DNA of 64,000 nt from Planctomyces sp. (GCA_016795105.1 JAEUIH010000023.1:1-64000), one strand, 5' to 3'. Positions 33,783-43,771 are shown, numbered from the stretch's first letter. The notes: generated by a model not told the origin, from the letters alone. Program-made: numbers and translations.

Positions 33783-34880
33783 TCACCACGGAGCGTGATG
33801 AGTACTATAGGGCAGGGTGACTCGGTAATCGGAGAACCTGGGATCAGGTTCCGGGAAATCGGTGCTGATCAATTGGGCTCCACTGAGAATAGCTTTGTCA
33901 CGTCGCGTCGTGTCATTGTTTCTTGCTTCTGTGGTTCCGCTGTCGGCCCTCGTTCTCACGAGAAACCCACGGCTTACGAGTTGACGAATTTCGTCATATG
34001 ACTCAACTGGATCGTTTCGCTTCATCCAGGCAGCCGCTGGGTGCGTTGCGGAAACGCTGGCAAACAGCAATCGCCCCGCAAGTATTTCGCTCTTCTTTAG
34101 ATATCCGTCGCGAATCTGATCTTCATTGTCGAGAAGAAAAGCAACTTTCCCGCGATGAAGATCAACCGTCGGCCAGCCAATCCCTTCCACGGCATCTCGC
34201 AGAGTATCACGGTCTCCACGTACATCATCCGGCGTCAGGATTCGTGTCGGGTCAAAGACTTCGAGGATCGTCCGTTCCAGTTCTTCAAAGCCCGTTTCAT
34301 CCCACTGTATTGGATGCGTGGCCGGTGAAAACGAATCGGATTTAAGTTCCAGCAGGACAAACACCGGAACGTGGGTTTGGTTTTGATCTGACCAGCGTCG
34401 AATTTCCCGCAGACCGTCTTTCAGCGTGTAGACGGTGGTTCGAAAATCAAAGTCCGGACTGTGAAGGACCTTAATTCCCGGCTCCGCCAAACGATCTTCG
34501 GGATCGAACGCAGGCACGTCAACATGTTGTGCCTTCGCGACCTGAAGTGCCGATGGCTGTCGATAGAGTTTACCGAGAGGATCGAGATATAGGTCCAGCT
34601 CAAAATGTCGACATCCCAGCACATTCAGCTGCTCAGTCAGAGTTCGCTGTGAACAATCGATCGCATCTGCTTCACTGGGAGCAAAGAACCGTACAACACT
34701 CAACGCCACTGGATCGGGGGCGAGATGATAAGAATTGTGAGTGCCCAACAGTTGCAACTGGTTGATCCGGTGCGGCACTCGCACCGGATCGTCCACGACT
34801 TCCGCGTCGGCTGGCAAAGACTGTCCCAGGACAAGGGCATGCGTCGGTAACAACAGAACAAAAATCAGGGCTCGTACCAT
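33783..34880 (-). CDS. Secreted calcium-dependent phosphoinositide-phospholipase-C-like protein
   Basis: The 365-residue product from ATG 34880 starts with a signal peptide (MVRALIFVLLLPTHALVLGQ). The PI-PLC X-type core is evident: INQLQLLGTHNSYHLAPDP with the first catalytic His, CRHFELDLYLDP with the Glu and Asp that bind calcium, then KVLHSPDFDFRTT with the second His, and further on VFVLLELKSD and FLLDN. This matches the bacterial Ca2+-dependent PLC family (PF16670), a TIM barrel that cleaves phosphodiester head groups. The gene is 10 bp behind the preceding gene, in the same operon. Substrate preference cannot be read from sequence; a periplasmic or external role is implied by the signal peptide. 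Confidence 0.82.
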   Translation of the reverse strand: MVRALIFVLLLPTHALVLGQSLPADAEVVDDPVRVPHRINQLQLLGTHNSYHLAPDPVALSVVRFFAPSEADAIDCSQRTLTEQLNVLGCRHFELDLYLDPLGKLYRQPSALQVAKAQHVDVPAFDPEDRLAEPGIKVLHSPDFDFRTTVYTLKDGLREIRRWSDQNQTHVPVFVLLELKSDSFSPATHPIQWDETGFEELERTILEVFDPTRILTPDDVRGDRDTLRDAVEGIGWPTVDLHRGKVAFLLDNEDQIRDGYLKKSEILAGRLLFASVSATHPAAAWMKRNDPVESYDEIRQLVSRGFLVRTRADSGTTEARNNDTTRRDKAILSGAQLISTDFPEPDPRFSDYRVTLPYSTHHAPW

Positions 34881-34890
34881 TCCTGCGCAA

Positions 34891-35940
34891 TCACTTATTC
34901 TTTGCACGCTCAAGGTGGTACTTCCGCAGTTCTGAGTAGGCCTGAGCGGCGAGCATATCGGTTGCCCTGAATTCCCCAAATCCGTCAATCGATACCTTCT
35001 GATCCTTCAGGCTCTCAAGGTTGGTCATCAGTTTATTTCGATCAACCTTTCCCTGCTCATTCAGGAAGTCAGGATTCGACGACAACTTCAGCAGATCATC
35101 TATTGAATCTGGATGCTGATCCACATAGTCCACCAGCTTTGACAAGTGTTCGGGGGGCTGAAAGTAGCCGTTGCTCCAACCTGCATAAACATGCAGAGTC
35201 ACATTCTCCGTTTCACCTCCCACGAATGAGACACCCCCAATGCCAGGGTTGTTATCATAGTTGAGGTAGGAGACGTAGATCTTTTGGCGAGGCAAACCGC
35301 GAATGATCATCATTGAACCCGCCTCGTGAGTCAGCCCAATAACACCGGTGAGAAACTTCTTACCCCAGCCGAATGGACCGAGGATCGGGTCCGCATCCGG
35401 CTCGACAGTTGAAATGAACAAGTAGGCATTTCCTTCTTTTGGTTCATTCTCCAGCACAACGGCTGCATCGCCAAGCGGTTTGAGTTCGATAGTCGTCACC
35501 TGTTCCTCAGTGACCTCGACGGAATCAGCAACACCGTGCAAAGTCACTTCACGATCAGGCTCCTTCCGCAGCGGTACATGGTCACTGTCTTTCCAGCTCT
35601 GAGCCGTCAATCGCCACTTTCCTGCGGGAACGCCTTCGATTCGAAAGTGCCCTCGATGGTCCGTCATGGTGTGCAGGCAGTCCGCGATGCCGTTCTCAAG
35701 TCGTTGCTTTCGAGGGCTGCTGAAAATTTCTCGAGGTGAGGCCAACAGTGGATAACCGGTTTCGGCATCCACCACAAACACGGCCACACCTTCGATAGGG
35801 CGATCTTCACCAACTTCAGTCTTCAGTTGGCCGTCAATCGTTCCGGTCTTCTGCTGCCCGGGACTGACTCCCGCGACGGCCAGCGCAAGACAACAAACCA
35901 GACGCCTGAATGCGTCGATTCCGAAGAAACATTTGAACAC
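34891..35940 (-). CDS. Secreted protein with carboxypeptidase-regulatory-like domain
   Basis: The protein has about 349 residues. The GTG at 35940 has AGGAG 7 bp upstream and gives a signal-like start (MFKCFFGIDAFRRLVCCLALAVAGVSPGQ); the TTG 18 bp further upstream lacks a ribosome site. The N-terminal domain (about 35-160) has the carboxypeptidase-regulatory pattern GTIDGQLKTEV...PIEGVAVFVVDAETGYPL with TDHRGHFRIEGVPAGKWRLTAQ, a transthyretin-like beta-sandwich. The C-terminal ~150 residues are mixed and include a polar helix near the end (VDYVDQHPDSIDDLLKLSS). No catalytic motif is seen. It precedes the PI-PLC-like gene with a 10-bp gap, so both exported proteins are made from one transcript. 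Confidence 0.72.
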   Translation of the reverse strand: MFKCFFGIDAFRRLVCCLALAVAGVSPGQQKTGTIDGQLKTEVGEDRPIEGVAVFVVDAETGYPLLASPREIFSSPRKQRLENGIADCLHTMTDHRGHFRIEGVPAGKWRLTAQSWKDSDHVPLRKEPDREVTLHGVADSVEVTEEQVTTIELKPLGDAAVVLENEPKEGNAYLFISTVEPDADPILGPFGWGKKFLTGVIGLTHEAGSMMIIRGLPRQKIYVSYLNYDNNPGIGGVSFVGGETENVTLHVYAGWSNGYFQPPEHLSKLVDYVDQHPDSIDDLLKLSSNPDFLNEQGKVDRNKLMTNLESLKDQKVSIDGFGEFRATDMLAAQAYSELRKYHLERAKNK

Positions 35941-36126
35941 GGCTGTACTCCTCGTCAATGAGCGGCGTCCGGGAGACCGCTCTGTGTGCCGATAATTATG
36001 TGTGTCCCTGTTCAGGAGTGCAATCCACGTTAGTCGGCTAAGCTTCTCACTGTGGGAGATTTCACCTACCCTTACCGCTGACGAACGATGGTGATCGGCA
36101 CGCGGGAAATCTGGAAAGGGATCCGA

Positions 36127-38793
36127 ATGGCATCAATGAATGAGAACAATGACGTCGATCAAATGCTGACAAAGCTGTCTGAACGAGAGATGGAAGCCCG
36201 CAGTAATCTTCAGGATCGCACCTTCGTTCGAATCAACTCAGAACTCCGAAAACTTTCGCGTCAGGAACGCCGTTTGGGCAACTATCTTGCTGCGCTTGGC
36301 GGTTCATTGGAGGTCGTGCTCAGCTTCACTCCTCAGGAAGCAGTGGACACTGCCATTCACCTGATTTCGCTGCTGGAAAATGAATCGCTGGCTCGCGAAA
36401 TTCAGCCGGACGTCCCGCTGCCGGAGTATGAGTACTGGCAGTCCGTCCTTCTTCCGGATGCCTATCATGAGCTTGCGACTGCGATGGCGACAGTCCACGG
36501 ATATAACTCAAAAAGTATGCATCAATGCATCGCCGATGGGATTGAAGTCAGCCGCAGGTGTGGAGATGAAGTTGCTCGAGTTCGATTCCGGGAATTTGCT
36601 GTCGAGGTCTATCGAAGTGCGAACGATATCGACATGGCACTTCACTTTGCTCGCAGCAGTCTGAACCTTGACGAAAACCAGGACGTTGGACGCCGTGTTG
36701 CCAGTGCTGACGACGTCGCATCGCTTTTGGCACTTCAGGGAAATCTGGAAGCCGCTGTTGATGCCGTGATGATGGGCTGGAAGTTCATCTCAGAGTTTCA
36801 CAATCCTTATATGGCAGAACTTCTCTACACGCCGATGGCTCGAGCGATTCTCAGCCTTGCCGGAAGACAGGATTTACTCAGGCAATTCCCGGCTCTCGAT
36901 GACACCACCAGTGCAGAACATCACTGTGGCAGAGTCCTCAGTTATCCGGAAGCCGACGAGAGTCCAAAGTACACAATCGTCAGGGATAAAGCTCTGTTTA
37001 CAGAGGAATGCTGCCGAGGAGACTATGACCGGGCGATCAAACGTCTGACGCCATGGGATCGACGCCTGCTGGATAGTCGACAACATTCAAACTGGTTCGA
37101 AATTCGCCTTCGACTGATGGCCGCCTTTCGCCTCACCGGCCGAACTGAAAAGCTCGAGGCGCTCGCGGCACCTTTGCGGGAAGTTGCAACAAAGGCCAAT
37201 GACTGGCTGACTCTGCATCGGCTCGAACGGATTCTGGATCCGGCCAAAAGTCCAACACCTGCTGCACTTGCCGGGGATCCAACAAGCGGACCATTTGCCG
37301 CAGCTCCTAAGGAATCACAATCAGCCTCTGACACGTCCTCTCCGGCGACAGTTTCTCCGGCAACAATAAAGCCCGATGATGCGTCGCCGCAGGAAACCAG
37401 CGATCTTGAAGAGTCTTCTGTTGATGCAATTCACCGGCTGTCACCCTTTCTGCAGAAGCTGATTGCGACTGAAGGTGACCCGGACAAATTGAACGCACTG
37501 ATGGCCGAACTCCTTCAAGTACCGGCGGGAAATGGATCGGCTGAAGACATCGAACAATTGTTGACTGTCGCTCGATATACGGCGCCGTGTTATCCCGATT
37601 CAGCCGCCTGCTGGCGGTGGGCTCAGTCTCAGGCAGCGAGCCATACTCAGTCGGCAAAGATTGTGTCACTTCTGGCAGCACTCGGAGCTGACCTGAGGAC
37701 TGTATCGGCACAAAATTCTGAGGATGGAAGTCAGGTAGACGCCGCAATCGATCAGCTGATCCCTGCGACTCGAATTGAATCGCTGTTTGAGAAGTCTGTG
37801 GACCTGACGACCGATGATCCGGAAGTGTATGCGCGAGCCGGCATGTATTATCTGAATCAGGAACAGATGGGCGAAGCGGAACGGCTCCTCGCGCGCAGCT
37901 TCCGACTTGATCGTACAGATCGACTTGTCGCATGGAACCTCTCGGAAGTCTATTCTCGAACCGATCGCCGCAGCGACGCACTTGCCGTGCTCGATCTCGC
38001 AATCCGCGAAGGTTGTGATGATCCCGGAATCGCATGGCAGGCCGCACTTTGCGCCTATTCACTTGGACGATTCTCCGTCATGCTTACGTATCTTGATCGC
38101 TTTGAATCACAGGTTCCCGATCAGCCGGAAACAAATCACTATCGAGCATGTGCTTTGCTGGAACTTGACCGCGGACATGAAGCACTGACCGCGATCGCCC
38201 GTGAACGAGAACTGAACCCGGAAATGGACTTTGCATCCGATTTGCAGCAGGCATCTGCATATGGACAACTCAGGCAGCTCGATGAATTCTCTCAACACCT
38301 GCAGCAGATTCTGGCAGTTCGATTCAGTTCTATCGAAGCATTAACGGTTGATGGACTGCGACGACTGCTTCAACAACTCTGGAAGAACTGCACGCTCCCC
38401 GGACATCACCCGCTCGTTCAGGAACTCCGCAGGAGACTCCTCGAATGTTGTTTTGCACCGAGTTCTCTGATCGAGCAGGAACGCATCAGTGTTTCGGAAG
38501 ACGAGCAGACAAACGTTGAATTGTTCCATTGCATCGTGCGACAGCCGCTTGGTCCTGACTGGGCAGATTCACATGCCTGCCTTGCAGGAGAACAGCGTTG
38601 GACAGCCTACGATGTTGTCTGGGGAGTTCTTGCCCCCGGGCCGGACGAAGCCGCCGAAATTGCTCTAAGCTGGCAATCCCGGTGCTGGCACTCTCCCGCC
38701 GAGGTTCTCGACGTGTCCGCGACCGGCCAGCAATTCCTCGATATCCCCGGCGTTGTCTTCCAAAGCCGAAGAAGCCCCCCGCAGCCAGCGTGA
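36127..38793 (+). CDS. TPR-repeat protein, 888 aa
   Basis: The protein is helical and rich in Leu, Ala and Glu, without signal peptide or membrane segment. The ATG 36127 has AGGG about 8 bp upstream and is preferred over 36088. Tetratricopeptide-like motifs are clearest at about 560-690 (YARAGMYYLNQEQMGEAERLLARSFRLDRTDRLVAWNLSEVYSRTDRRSDALAVLDLAI), with weaker ones at about 120-230. A Pro/Ala/Ser/Thr linker (about 400-430) divides the protein. The C-terminal part is unassigned. The last codons (CAG CCA GCG TGA) come from the start of a dispersed R1 repeat, so the original C-terminus may have been replaced. TPR arrays bind proteins; the partner is unknown. Confidence 0.75.
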   Translation: MASMNENNDVDQMLTKLSEREMEARSNLQDRTFVRINSELRKLSRQERRLGNYLAALGGSLEVVLSFTPQEAVDTAIHLISLLENESLAREIQPDVPLPEYEYWQSVLLPDAYHELATAMATVHGYNSKSMHQCIADGIEVSRRCGDEVARVRFREFAVEVYRSANDIDMALHFARSSLNLDENQDVGRRVASADDVASLLALQGNLEAAVDAVMMGWKFISEFHNPYMAELLYTPMARAILSLAGRQDLLRQFPALDDTTSAEHHCGRVLSYPEADESPKYTIVRDKALFTEECCRGDYDRAIKRLTPWDRRLLDSRQHSNWFEIRLRLMAAFRLTGRTEKLEALAAPLREVATKANDWLTLHRLERILDPAKSPTPAALAGDPTSGPFAAAPKESQSASDTSSPATVSPATIKPDDASPQETSDLEESSVDAIHRLSPFLQKLIATEGDPDKLNALMAELLQVPAGNGSAEDIEQLLTVARYTAPCYPDSAACWRWAQSQAASHTQSAKIVSLLAALGADLRTVSAQNSEDGSQVDAAIDQLIPATRIESLFEKSVDLTTDDPEVYARAGMYYLNQEQMGEAERLLARSFRLDRTDRLVAWNLSEVYSRTDRRSDALAVLDLAIREGCDDPGIAWQAALCAYSLGRFSVMLTYLDRFESQVPDQPETNHYRACALLELDRGHEALTAIARERELNPEMDFASDLQQASAYGQLRQLDEFSQHLQQILAVRFSSIEALTVDGLRRLLQQLWKNCTLPGHHPLVQELRRRLLECCFAPSSLIEQERISVSEDEQTNVELFHCIVRQPLGPDWADSHACLAGEQRWTAYDVVWGVLAPGPDEAAEIALSWQSRCWHSPAEVLDVSATGQQFLDIPGVVFQSRRSPPQPA

Positions 38794-38908
38794 TTGGTAA
38801 CCACGAAAGACACGAACCACACGAAAGAACACAATCGGGTACTTCTGCAATTCTTCCGCCTTTTCCGCGTCTTCCGTGGTCAGGTCGCGAGTCCTGCATG
38901 CGATTCTC
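38783..38908. repeat. Dispersed repeat family R1, copy 2 (diverged 3' half)
   Basis: It begins AGCCAGCGTGATTGGTAACC, then ACGAAAGACACGAACCACAC, matching the copies at 28332 and 43772 over about 45 bp. It then diverges before a short conserved 3' block (GCGATTCT). Its TGA is the stop codon of the TPR gene. Confidence 0.7.
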
Positions 38909-38976
38909 CGTCACTTCACCTGTTCTTCGGACGATTGCATCGACGTCGTTTCCAGCATCTTTGAAACCAACGAAAC

Positions 38977-41900
38977 TCAGGGCGCAGAATAGACCTCAAA
39001 CCGTTTCAACCGCACACTGGATTCGCGACCAGATCCGCCTGTATGAAGAGTAAATCGTGTTGTTCGGATGGGAGTGTTCGTGGTTTCGGTCATCGATACG
39101 ATTCGATCCTGAGACTCATCCGACGAACGCACCAACATCATGTATCGCTTTCCCTGCCGAACAAGTCGCAGTGCCGTTGCGGATGGCACTATATGTCGTT
39201 CGGTCCCCCGATATTCGTCGGTACCGTTTGGCAGCTTACTGCGCATGTACCCCTCTGCTTCCAGCATTCCGCTGGGCCCGACACCAATCATCGAATTCAG
39301 TTCAATCTGATTTCCAGCGACCGGATCAATCTGAAAATGCAAACCACTCTGATGGCCCGCGCCAGGGACGGCAAGGTTGAGCGAATCAAATTCGACTCGC
39401 ATATCGAAGTCGCCGATCACAGGAATCTGCGTCGAAATTCCAGCGGACTGCCAGTTATCTGCACCCACGGAATTGAGTTTCAATCCGCCATCGGCCTCTG
39501 ACCACGGTCGAACATCGGTCCAGCGATAGAACATTGTTGCATCAGGTGCCTGACGGGTGAAATCGTGGCTTAGGACAAGCTGCATTGATTTGCGTCGTTC
39601 GTCCAACTGACTCGCCTGCATCCTGAGGTCTGGGATTGCCTCGCCAAAGAGTCTTGTGCCGCGAACAAGAACCTTTGTCCATGTGACTTTCGATGTTCCG
39701 TTTCTATCAGAGTAAACTGCAAGGCACAGGTCTCCCAATCTGAGATCATCAGTCGCCACGTCGTTGGTGCCGAGCAGCCGAAAGATCGTGGAATCGTTTT
39801 CGGCGATCAAGTAGTGCAGTTTCGTGCCCAGACGGACTATCCTCAACGTGCCATGAGCGACATCACAGGCGATCCATCGATCAAAGTAGTCACGTTGATC
39901 GTTCGGCTTTAATACGCTGATCTGAGTCTTCAACTTTTGTTGCTGGTCGCTCCCTGCGTTTCGGGCAAGTTCGATTCTCTGCAAACTGCTGTCCAGCGTC
40001 GTCATCATTTTCAAACCCGCCTCACCCTCGGCGCTATGTTCAAAGTTACTGAATGACGCCTGTATATCGAAGTCACCGCTGACGTTCAGCCACAATGGCA
40101 AGCGTGTCTCCAGCCACGTGCCAGTGCTGACGCTTTGCAACGCAGCGCCCTCGTCAGTGAACAGCGCTGAACCACCTCGCTTGATCAAGTAGTCACCAAA
40201 TCGTGTTAAGCCGCTCAGCGTCTGAGAGTATGTGTTCGGCAACGCTGCCGTGGCCTGCTCAATCTCAGCAACATCAACCTGCTGAGGCTTTGGAAACAAG
40301 GGCGAATCGGCCTGGATTTGCCAGTTGGCTGACCATCGCACATTGCGAACCCGCACGTCGGATTCACCCGAGTAGTGAAAGAGTCCAAATTGTCGATTGC
40401 TGGATTCAGGTATGTTGATCCTGCAGAGCATCGTATCGTTGAGTTTGAGTTGTGCCTTGTCTGCCTGAATTGAAAGCTTGATGTGATTCCACGCATTCGG
40501 CAACAGATTGGGCAGAAGCCCTGTTTCTTCGGTGAGCCGTTCCCGTGAAACATTTCCTGGATTGATGTCATCCTGCTGCCACTTGCCGTCTGTTACCCAG
40601 TGAGTTCTCACTCCATCCGGTGTCAACAAAAACACCATACGATCCAGGGCAGGATGAACAACCGATCGATTTGGATCATAGAAGAAGTCGTATTCGATAA
40701 CGCCTTCTTCACGGATCGGACGATGATAAACCAGGAGACTCTCCGCCATGGTATCCGCAAGCTCAGTCTGTCGCTGATGTCGAATTTCAGACGGCCCACT
40801 GTTTGAAGCGTTTGGTTGCCATGATGCGGAGTTGTTAGGATCGCCGACAGGTTCATCGAAGTACGCAAACCAGCCGTCAAGGTCTGAACTTGAACTGAGA
40901 TCAAGCGTTCCGGGAACGACTGGCTGGCCAGCGACTGCAAGGTTACGAATCGACCCCCGACTCAGCCTGAATGCACGCAGCGCGAGCCATGGAGAATATC
41001 CATCAGGTAACGTTCGCTGCAGTGTCTGGCGACCGTTCAGGTAATAAGTCACGACGCCATCCTGCACTTTGATGCGACTGCTGAGCCACGCGTCGGGTTC
41101 TGTCATTCGCGTCGCCAGCGGGACAGTCACGAAATCACGAGTTGTCCCGACCTCAACATCTTTTCGAGTCCAATGGTGCTGAACATAGCGTCCACCATAA
41201 GCGATCGCAGTCTCTCGATAATCAAAGCTCGTGACGTCGCACAAAATCTCGAAGTTGCCCGTCAGTGGCACGGGCAGATAGAGAAGATCTCCGTTGTGAC
41301 CGCCTACTTTGCTGACAGTATTGCCATGCCACTGCCAGTTGGAATCAGAATGTCCTCTGCCTCTCGATTCCGCTGTAAAGGCAGACGCGGGAATCCAGCC
41401 TTCCAGGCCACTTTCGTTCATGCTGGAGATTTTGTTCGTTTGCTTTTCTCCTGGTCTCAGTTTAGCAAAAGACGTGGCGACGAAGAGATCCCATTCGACA
41501 TGACCGCTCCAGATCGAGTGTCCAATTTGCGGATCATAGATGCTTGTCGCAAGGTCCAGCATTTCATTGTGCTTTGCCACATCCTGCATTCCAAATGCCA
41601 AGGCCAGAGTCTCAGGCCACCAGCGTCCGTCCAGATTCTCGCCTCGCGTTCGTACCAGGGCCGACAGGGCAGTCAGCGATTCTGCTGCTGCTTCAGAATC
41701 TCCGCCTGCACTGTCAATCATGTAGAGCATTGCCAGTTTCGCTCGAACTTCATGCGGCGCCAAAGAGCCATTGATCGATGCAACGCGTCGACGCAGTTCA
41801 TCCAGTCGGTTCGTCTCCTGTGCGACCTGAATCAGCAGGAATACCGGAGTGCGAATTCCTTCGATGGTACTACCAGTCGCAACAGGCTCTGCAATAGGAG

Positions 41901-42219
41901 GTGGATCCGTTTGAGCAAACGTGGCCTTCATCCGTATAGCTGACCGCTCGGTCGACGGCAGCAACCAGTCAGCCAGAACATCAAACCTCCTGTCGAGCGG
42001 CAAAGCGGATGCACGGCGGAGGATGAGATCGGTGTTTTCGCTGAGTATCGCTTCATCGGCTGCAAACAAGGCTGCAACCGCCGATGTCCTGACTTCGTCA
42101 CTGAAAATTCGATCGCCCGTTGAAGTCAAAAGCAACAACGTCAGCACTGTCAGTCGACTGAATTCGATTCGTGTCATGTGTCGGGGCAGACCGATCGAGG
42201 CAGCAAGGTGAAATCTCAT
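38977..42219 (-). CDS. DUF1583 domain protein, large secreted planctomycete family
   Basis: The 1080-residue protein starts from an ATG with GAGGAAG 6 bp upstream. The hydrophobic segment that could export it is at residues 22-34 (RLTVLTLLLLTSTG), after a basic N-terminus. The body is mostly beta, with several concanavalin/LamG-like segments repeated three to four times (NFEILCDVTSFDYRETAIAYGGRYVQ; FDIQASFSNFEHSAEGEAGLKM; FDMRVEFDSLNLAVPGAGHQSGLHFQ), each followed by 'RIxLxRxGxxxxxLV'-like strands. This multi-domain layout matches DUF1583 and its relatives, which are restricted to planctomycetes and close relatives. The role is unknown; binding or degradation of polysaccharide is a guess from the fold. 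It is not in an obvious operon. Confidence 0.75.
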   Translation of the reverse strand: MRFHLAASIGLPRHMTRIEFSRLTVLTLLLLTSTGDRIFSDEVRTSAVAALFAADEAILSENTDLILRRASALPLDRRFDVLADWLLPSTERSAIRMKATFAQTDPPPIAEPVATGSTIEGIRTPVFLLIQVAQETNRLDELRRRVASINGSLAPHEVRAKLAMLYMIDSAGGDSEAAAESLTALSALVRTRGENLDGRWWPETLALAFGMQDVAKHNEMLDLATSIYDPQIGHSIWSGHVEWDLFVATSFAKLRPGEKQTNKISSMNESGLEGWIPASAFTAESRGRGHSDSNWQWHGNTVSKVGGHNGDLLYLPVPLTGNFEILCDVTSFDYRETAIAYGGRYVQHHWTRKDVEVGTTRDFVTVPLATRMTEPDAWLSSRIKVQDGVVTYYLNGRQTLQRTLPDGYSPWLALRAFRLSRGSIRNLAVAGQPVVPGTLDLSSSSDLDGWFAYFDEPVGDPNNSASWQPNASNSGPSEIRHQRQTELADTMAESLLVYHRPIREEGVIEYDFFYDPNRSVVHPALDRMVFLLTPDGVRTHWVTDGKWQQDDINPGNVSRERLTEETGLLPNLLPNAWNHIKLSIQADKAQLKLNDTMLCRINIPESSNRQFGLFHYSGESDVRVRNVRWSANWQIQADSPLFPKPQQVDVAEIEQATAALPNTYSQTLSGLTRFGDYLIKRGGSALFTDEGAALQSVSTGTWLETRLPLWLNVSGDFDIQASFSNFEHSAEGEAGLKMMTTLDSSLQRIELARNAGSDQQQKLKTQISVLKPNDQRDYFDRWIACDVAHGTLRIVRLGTKLHYLIAENDSTIFRLLGTNDVATDDLRLGDLCLAVYSDRNGTSKVTWTKVLVRGTRLFGEAIPDLRMQASQLDERRKSMQLVLSHDFTRQAPDATMFYRWTDVRPWSEADGGLKLNSVGADNWQSAGISTQIPVIGDFDMRVEFDSLNLAVPGAGHQSGLHFQIDPVAGNQIELNSMIGVGPSGMLEAEGYMRSKLPNGTDEYRGTERHIVPSATALRLVRQGKRYMMLVRSSDESQDRIVSMTETTNTPIRTTRFTLHTGGSGRESSVRLKRFEVYSAP

Positions 42220-42289
42220 TTTCTTCCTCGTAGTCGATCAAGCCTGCATTTTCACGCACCCAAAAATGCAGGTATATCGAACTGTCTGC

Positions 42290-42380
42290 CGAACCGCAAA
42301 GATTTTAAGCGGCGAGTTTCGTAAGTTGTTTGGTGCTGGCATTTTGCGCATCGAAGATTGCAGTGCGCTGATTCCGGATC
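42290..42380. repeat. Dispersed repeat family R2, copy 2
   Basis: It corresponds to 28230-28320 (blocks CCGCAAAGATTTTAA, CGGCGAGTTT, GTGCTGGC, GATTGCAGTGCG). Its end overlaps the 3' end of the YciI-like pseudogene, so it probably inserted there. A separate hairpin with arms CCTGCATTTT/AAAATGCAGG lies just to the left (42244-42273). Confidence 0.7.
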
Positions 42381-42640
42381 AAACCCAATCTCACGTATCT
42401 CCTGGGAGCAACGACACGCCTGCGCGATAAGAGTGGCCCATGTGACCGCATCTTCGCGTGTGGGTACTTCGATAATTGAAAACCCGCCGACCACCGCCTT
42501 CGTCTCCGGGAAGGGGCCATCTGTGACCACCCCATCAGTCGCTACGATGCTCGAACGCTGGCGTCCGACACCGCAGGCAAATCCTGCTTAGAAATGTGGT
42601 CCATCGAGCCATCGTCGAATAAGATCAGGTACCGAGGCAT
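42369..42640 (-). pseudogene. YciI/YCII-domain protein, broken by deletion and frameshift
   Basis: The leftward frame starts at ATG 42640 with MPRYLILFDDGSMDHISKQD and hits TAG at 42542-42544 after 32 codons. Another frame then continues with VATDGVVTDGPFPETKAVVGG and reads FSIIEVPTREDAVTWATLIAQACRCSQEIREIGFDPES. Both parts fit the start and end of YCII-related proteins (~95-120 aa), whose signature is DGPFPE; the middle (about 25-35 residues) is missing. The 3' side runs into repeat R2. The intact family is dimeric alpha/beta-barrel proteins of unclear function, often found with ECF sigma factors. This copy is almost certainly inactive. Confidence 0.75.
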
Positions 42641-43107
42641 AGAGTTGTCCTTTGGAATTGAACGGTATTCTGGCATTGGCGTAGACGCATTTAGCCATCA
42701 GGCGCCGCTTCTGTAGTTCGGCACTTCGTCAAATGTCACCTGACTCACGAAAGCACTGATGCTCGTCTACCGGGATGAAAGCTCTTGCAGATACATTGAT
42801 CGATGGCAAAAGAATGGGGGCAGAAGAATGGTTGATCGCTGCATTCCTCTGCCCTCATACTTTTGCCTGGTGAGAACACTCAAAGACAGAGTTCGTGGCC
42901 TTAAATACGAATCATGGGGAGTGCATTCGTTGTTGCGAATTTGAATCGCAGGGTTCTAAGTCGAAAGGGTCAGTACAATCGCGTCGATTCTGGCTTACCC
43001 CGACAAATTGTTGGCCGACATGATGCCTGTGTTTCGATGGAGGCGTTGAATGATGATGCAATTTGCATCGATTTGCTGAACTACAGAAACATTCAATAGG
43101 TCCCGCC
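42641..43107. other. Intergenic region upstream of the CHAP-like peptidase
   Basis: About 470 bp without a gene or repeat that I can support. Small open frames lack family resemblance and ribosome sites. It must contain the promoter for the peptidase gene. Confidence 0.35.
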
Positions 43108-43740
43108 ATGCCCACACTTCGTGAGAGAATCGTTGAAATCGCGCGGGAAGAAGCCTCGCCGCCACCATTCGGAAAGGTTTCTGATCTGGTGCTGGATAGT
43201 GAAGGAAACCGCGCGGGGTGGCAGCGACTGAAGCAGTATTTTGACGAGGCTGTCGATGGTTGGTCGTTAGATCCGAATAAGTGGTCGGGAAAGGGACAGA
43301 TCAAACTAATCACAGAGCCCAACCTGACCATGATCTCCTTTCTGGATGGCGTCAAGAAGCCGATGTATCGAGTTCCTCAGGGAGAATCCAAACTTTCGGG
43401 AGTCTCCTGGTGTGGCATTTTCGCAACCTGGGTACTGCGTCAGGCTGGTGTGAATAATGCCAGATGGATCGCCGACCGGGGCATCAGGGGAGACGGTGTG
43501 AGCATGGTCAACGACACGAAGGGCTTCCAGATCGGCGATGTCATTGTGATTCGCAGCGGCGAAATTCACCATGCGATCGTTGCAGAGATGCCAGGCATTT
43601 ACGACCAGGACTCCGCCGGAAATCTGGACACCACGATCGTTACCGTCAACGGCAACAGCACGAATCAGTCGATTCGCATACACAGTGAATACAAACTGTC
43701 AGACGTCGCTTACTACTACAGAGTCCCGGACAGTGTGTGA
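43108..43740 (+). CDS. CHAP/NlpC-P60-like cysteine peptidase
   Basis: The 210-residue protein starts at ATG 43108 (MPTLRERIVEIAREEAS). The catalytic pattern is clear: SWCGIFATWVLRQAGVNNARW, with the nucleophile Cys near residue 102, and GEIHHAIVAE, with the His pair at 154-155 followed by short strands and an Asn/Asp-bearing segment (VTVNGNST). This fits the CHAP or related amidase family that cleaves amide bonds in peptidoglycan. No signal peptide is visible, so export or use inside the cell is unclear; related proteins occur as phage or conjugation lysins. It is flanked by repeats and stands alone. Confidence 0.72.
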   Translation: MPTLRERIVEIAREEASPPPFGKVSDLVLDSEGNRAGWQRLKQYFDEAVDGWSLDPNKWSGKGQIKLITEPNLTMISFLDGVKKPMYRVPQGESKLSGVSWCGIFATWVLRQAGVNNARWIADRGIRGDGVSMVNDTKGFQIGDVIVIRSGEIHHAIVAEMPGIYDQDSAGNLDTTIVTVNGNSTNQSIRIHSEYKLSDVAYYYRVPDSV

Positions 43741-43771
43741 AATGCTACCTACCCACGAAACATCACTTTGT

